A stretch of 64,000 bases of DNA from Bdellovibrio bacteriovorus HD100. Its GTDB lineage: Bacteria; Bdellovibrionota; Bdellovibrionia; Bdellovibrionales; Bdellovibrionaceae. The stretch is from contig NC_005363.1 of NCBI RefSeq assembly GCF_000196175.1, positions 124,001 through 188,000 on the forward strand, read 5' to 3'. The notes beneath the pieces are model-generated. The model was not told the DNA's origin, ran no database searches, and worked only from the letters and a program-made list of their open reading frames with translations. A program made the translations under genes and the position numbers. Below are positions 61,085-64,000 of the stretch, one piece after another; positions within the stretch are counted from its first letter, which is position 1; every line of letters starts with the position of its first letter.

Positions 61085-61954
61085 TTGGATCTCGCAATTC
61101 AGATTGATCAGGAAATCGCCGCGCGCACCCAGGCTGTGAACCAGTTTGTGGAAAAATATCTGTCTGACATGGAGCTACCAGCAGGCAGCGCCATTTCTGA
61201 GTTGCGAAAGTCCATGCTTTATTCCGCCACCAATGGCGGGAAACGTTTCCGTCCGGTTCTGTCCTTGCTGGTCGGTGAGTTGTTCGGTGCTGGTAAAGAG
61301 CGCATCTTGCCTTTCGCCGCTGCCGTGGAAATGATTCATACGTACTCTTTGATTCATGATGATCTGCCATGCATGGATAACGATGACATGCGCCGCGGGA
61401 AGCCCACCAATCACAAAGTGTTCGGTGAAGACTTTGCGTTGCTGGCCGGGGACGCTCTTTTGACTGAAGCTTTCATGCTGATTGCGGAAAACTATGGGGA
61501 TAACAGCTTCCTGGTGGGTCACCTGACAAGGCTGTTATCTTCGGCGGCAGGAATTCGAGGCATGGTCGGTGGTCAGGCGATTGACCTGCGTGCTGGTGAC
61601 AAACAAATGTCACTGGAAGAACTGACCCATCTGCATCGTCTTAAAACCGGTGCGTTGATTCGTGTGGCGGTTGAGGGTGCGGCTGTGATTGCCGGGGCAA
61701 AGCCGACTGAAATTGAAAGTCTTAAAAAATTCGGCGAAGGCCTGGGCCTTGCTTTCCAAGTGGCCGACGATGTTCTGGATCACGGCGAAAAAGGTCAGGA
61801 TCTTCGCAGCTTCACCGGTATCCTGGGTCTTGAGGGCACAAAGACCTATTTGAAGGATGTCAGTGCTTCGACTTTGGCGGAACTGCACAAGGTGTCTGCC
61901 GATGCTCCGCTTTTGGAGTATCTGATCAGCTTTAATCAAAACCGTCAGGTGTAA
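61085..61954 (+). CDS. ispA: Polyprenyl (farnesyl/geranyl) diphosphate synthase
   Basis: 289 residues, TTG start with GGAG upstream in xseB. The first Asp-rich motif is SLIHDDLPCMDNDDMRRGKP and the second FQVADDVLDHGEKG; NGGKRFRPVLSLLVGE is the isopentenyl-diphosphate site. The residues before the first Asp motif (HTYSLIH) suggest a short-chain product, most likely farnesyl diphosphate, which feeds undecaprenyl and quinone synthesis. The xseA-xseB-ispA order is common in bacteria. tlyA follows after one base. Confidence 0.94.
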   Translation: MDLAIQIDQEIAARTQAVNQFVEKYLSDMELPAGSAISELRKSMLYSATNGGKRFRPVLSLLVGELFGAGKERILPFAAAVEMIHTYSLIHDDLPCMDNDDMRRGKPTNHKVFGEDFALLAGDALLTEAFMLIAENYGDNSFLVGHLTRLLSSAAGIRGMVGGQAIDLRAGDKQMSLEELTHLHRLKTGALIRVAVEGAAVIAGAKPTEIESLKKFGEGLGLAFQVADDVLDHGEKGQDLRSFTGILGLEGTKTYLKDVSASTLAELHKVSADAPLLEYLISFNQNRQV

Positions 61955-61955
61955 T

Positions 61956-62732
61956 ATGGGCGAAAAACTGCGTTTGGATCTTTATCTTGTCGAAAAGGGT
62001 CTGGCGCAGTCGCGCACTCATGCTCAGGAGCTGATCGAAGCCGGTCAGGTTTTTCTTTTTGAAAATTCGCAAAAGCGTATTCTGAAAAAGGCAAGCTTTG
62101 CTGTCTTGGACTCTCATCACGGAAAAATTGAAGTTGAAGCCGGTCCTGCGAATCGTTTTGTGTCCCGCGGGGGCTTGAAACTGGAAGGCGCTTTGGCGCA
62201 AGCCGGGGTTTTCGTGCAAGGCCTGAAAGTTCTGGACGTGGGTATTTCCACAGGGGGCTTTACCGATTGCCTTCTGCAAAAGGGCGCTGCCCAAGTGCTG
62301 GGTGTGGACGTGGGCCACGGCCAGGTTCACAGCAGTCTTCTTTCCAATCCGCGACTGACAGTTATTGAGGGCATCAATGCCCGCAATCTTTCCCGCGAAG
62401 AAGCGGTCAATCAGGCGACCCCAAAGGAAAAGTTTGATCTGGTCGTCATGGACGTTTCTTTTATTTCCATCTCTTTGATTGTTCCGGAATTAGCACATTT
62501 TCTTAAGACTGAAGGCTGTCTTTTAAGTCTGGTGAAGCCCCAATTCGAGGTCGGCGTTGACGGCCTTGCCAAGGGGGGTATAGTCAAAGATGTTTCACTG
62601 TATAAAGAAGTCGAGACGCGAATAAAGGAACTTTGTTCGCAAAATGGATTTAAGGTTCTCGACTACTTCCCATCTCCGATTCAGGGAAAGGACGGAAATA
62701 ATGAGTTCTTTGTTTTTGCCAAAAAAATCTAG
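61956..62732 (+). CDS. tlyA: TlyA-family rRNA 2'-O-methyltransferase
   Basis: 258 residues: an S4 RNA-binding domain (RLDLYLVEKGLAQSRTHAQE) followed by an FtsJ-like methyltransferase domain (FVSRGGLKLEGALAQ; VLDVGISTGGFTDCLLQKGA; DLVVMDVSFISISLIVPEL; SLVKPQFEVG). TlyA methylates 16S and/or 23S rRNA; the old name haemolysin A is misleading. The next gene starts 31 bases before its stop. Confidence 0.93.
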   Translation: MGEKLRLDLYLVEKGLAQSRTHAQELIEAGQVFLFENSQKRILKKASFAVLDSHHGKIEVEAGPANRFVSRGGLKLEGALAQAGVFVQGLKVLDVGISTGGFTDCLLQKGAAQVLGVDVGHGQVHSSLLSNPRLTVIEGINARNLSREEAVNQATPKEKFDLVVMDVSFISISLIVPELAHFLKTEGCLLSLVKPQFEVGVDGLAKGGIVKDVSLYKEVETRIKELCSQNGFKVLDYFPSPIQGKDGNNEFFVFAKKI

Positions 62733-63702
62733 TTGGATTGTCTTGTTCCTGTTTCTGGCAAGCTGTCAGAACTTAAGAACCCGTGAAGACATCCGCAAAA
62801 CTCCGCAGCCGACTCCCAGCCGTCCGGGGGTGACGCAACCGCGTCCTCCGGAAAATGTCGGCACTCCTCCGCCGATGGAATCAGATGAAGAAGACGTGGC
62901 TGAGACGCCACCGCCTCCTCCGGCGCCGGTGATCCCGACAATGCCCAAGATCGGCGTGATCCTGGGTGGCGGCGGGGCCAAGACCTACGCGCATATTGGG
63001 TTCTTGCATGAACTGCAAAGAGCCAAGGTTCCGGTTTACGCTATTGGTGGAGTTGAGTTTGCAGCTCCGATGGCGGCCCTTTACGCCAACAAGGAACTGG
63101 CCAACGATGTAGAGTGGCAGATGTTCAAGCTGAAGGATGAAGAGGTTTTGAAAAAATCTCTTCTGGGTGGCGTGAACAAGAATAACGAAGTGACGGTGTT
63201 GAAGGACTTTGTCGGTGTGGCTTTCAACCGCACCAAGGTGGAAGACTTTAAGATTCCTTTTGCCTGTCCGTCCTACAACTTGAAAAAGAATCAGGTTTAC
63301 CTGATGAACCGCGGTGGCATCGATCAGTTGATGTACCTGTGCATGGCGTATCCGCCGTTCTTCAAGCCCCACCAAAACAGTGTGGCGGGGGTTCGCGACA
63401 TCACGGCTTTGGCCAATTACCTGCGCCAAAAAGGGGCTAACTATATCGTGATGGTCAATGTGTTGCAGGCTCCGGGGGGTTCAAAACCCTTCACGCTGGA
63501 GTCCAGTGCCACCGACAACGTCTTATGGAGTGAAATCGCGGGACTGTATAATAAGCCTTTGCCAGGAGTTGACACTGTCATCTCGCTTGATACATCCAGC
63601 TATGGTATTATGGATTTCGACAAGCGTCGTGAGATCATGAACAAGGGCGCAGACTCAGCTGCCCGTCAGTTGAAGGGTCTGACCCGCAAGTGGGGACTTT
63701 AG
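62701..63702 (+). CDS. Patatin-like lipoprotein without catalytic Ser-Asp dyad
   Basis: About 333 residues, starting at the ATG at 62701 with GGAAATA upstream; the longest frame begins 19 codons earlier inside tlyA. Lipobox LFLFLASCQNL, then a Pro-rich linker (residues 33-80) and a patatin fold. The oxyanion loop VILGGGGAKTYAHIGFLHEL is intact. Where GxSxG should be, residues 118-122 read GVEFA, so Ser is Glu; and the DGG motif seems to be VAGVRD. Both catalytic residues are therefore missing. Other patatin landmarks (MAALYA; GANYIVMVNV) are kept. It probably binds lipid or a partner rather than hydrolysing. Confidence 0.8.
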   Translation: MSSLFLPKKSSWIVLFLFLASCQNLRTREDIRKTPQPTPSRPGVTQPRPPENVGTPPPMESDEEDVAETPPPPPAPVIPTMPKIGVILGGGGAKTYAHIGFLHELQRAKVPVYAIGGVEFAAPMAALYANKELANDVEWQMFKLKDEEVLKKSLLGGVNKNNEVTVLKDFVGVAFNRTKVEDFKIPFACPSYNLKKNQVYLMNRGGIDQLMYLCMAYPPFFKPHQNSVAGVRDITALANYLRQKGANYIVMVNVLQAPGGSKPFTLESSATDNVLWSEIAGLYNKPLPGVDTVISLDTSSYGIMDFDKRREIMNKGADSAARQLKGLTRKWGL

Positions 63703-63710
63703 GAGAATTT

Positions 63711-64000
63711 ATGAGCAGAAAACCCATCTATGACATGAACATCTTTTCCGAGAGAAGGAAAAAAGCCGGGGAGCAGATCCCAGGTGGTGCTTTGGTTGTG
63801 GCTTCTCACCCGGAATACATCCGTAATCACGACTGCCATTTCCCTTACCGTCAGGATTCCAATCTGTTTTACCTGACGGGCTGGGAAGAGCCTGAGTCTG
63901 TTTTGATTCATCGCCCGGGTCTGACTCCGGAAACAGTGATGTTCGTGCGCCGTCGTGACGTGGAAAGAGAAACCTGGGATGGTTTCCGCTATGGTCCGGA
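63711..64000 (+). CDS. pepP: Aminopeptidase P (Xaa-Pro), 3'-partial
   Basis: The ATG at 63711 is preceded by AGGAGAATTT, 8 bases after the patatin-like gene. The 96 or so residues visible match the N-terminal domain of aminopeptidase P: IFSERRKKAGEQIPGGALVV, FPYRQDSNLFYLTGWEEPES and VMFVRRRDVERETWDGFRYG. The metal-binding pita-bread domain would lie beyond the window. The enzyme removes N-terminal residues before proline. Confidence 0.9.
   Translation, partial: MSRKPIYDMNIFSERRKKAGEQIPGGALVVASHPEYIRNHDCHFPYRQDSNLFYLTGWEEPESVLIHRPGLTPETVMFVRRRDVERETWDGFRYGP

Noticed and set aside
1-64000. tRNA, rRNA, CRISPR arrays, insertion sequences or prophage genes
   Set aside because: Intergenic regions were read for cloverleaf ends, spaced repeats and transposase or integrase motifs; none was seen.

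Overview
This window looks like the chromosome of a Gram-negative, flagellated bacterium of moderate GC content. My best guess is a Bdellovibrio-type predator (Bdellovibrionota). That placement is inference from protein style and gene set: motAB, a Tol complex, a Tad-type protein beside very Gly-rich secreted proteins, a MurNAc-salvage set, and many secreted proteins of unknown function. No rRNA, tRNA, CRISPR array or transposase was seen, and no gene-free stretch exceeds 300 bases.

Layout. 1-1.4 kb: end of an ABC exporter. 1.4-4.2 kb (minus): envelope operon with a PAP2 phosphatase, SDR epimerase, GT51 transglycosylase and DUF523. 4.3-5.8 kb: motA-motB. 5.8-7.8 kb (minus): nagZ and a periplasmic protein. 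7.9-12.7 kb: a three-gene Tad-like/secreted Gly-rich cluster, AT-rich in parts. 12.8-16.0 kb (minus): amgK-murU-namZ, which together with nagZ would turn murein fragments back into UDP-MurNAc. 16.1-18.7 kb: a degenerate sigma54-activator-like protein and a true sigma54 activator. 18.8-27.4 kb (minus): PBP1A-uvrA-MsbA-like-MscS. 27.5-30.2 kb (minus): coiled-coil protein, MscL, DUF481 outer-membrane protein. 30.3-34.7 kb: a small conserved protein, then ftsE-ftsX-(EnvC-like)-ctpA. 34.8-40.6 kb: secreted proteins of unknown function, a large membrane protein, thioredoxin and a cyclophilin. 40.7-46.4 kb (minus): tolQ-tolR-tolA-tolB-glnE. 46.4-47.3 kb: a GDPD-like protein without its catalytic residues. 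47.5-53.3 kb: Rrf2-type regulator-sufB-sufC-sufD-sufS-nfu, an iron-sulfur assembly operon. 53.3-56.4 kb: three unrecognised or lipoprotein genes, one with an HExxH zinc site. 56.5-58.9 kb: an AT-rich KAP-family P-loop NTPase bounded by perfect 55-bp direct repeats. 59.1-64 kb: a small membrane protein, xseA-xseB-ispA-tlyA, a patatin-like lipoprotein without its catalytic dyad, and the start of an aminopeptidase P.

Theme. Much of the window serves the envelope: murein synthesis (two GT51 enzymes), murein remodelling (FtsEX-EnvC-like), murein recycling (NagZ, NamZ, AmgK, MurU), outer-membrane energisation (Tol) and turgor release (MscS, MscL). The best candidates for something new are the KAP NTPase unit with its 55-bp repeats, the apparently cytoplasmic NamZ-AmgK-MurU salvage route, the Tad-like/Gly-rich secreted cluster, and several pseudoenzymes (patatin, GDPD, sigma54-activator remnant).
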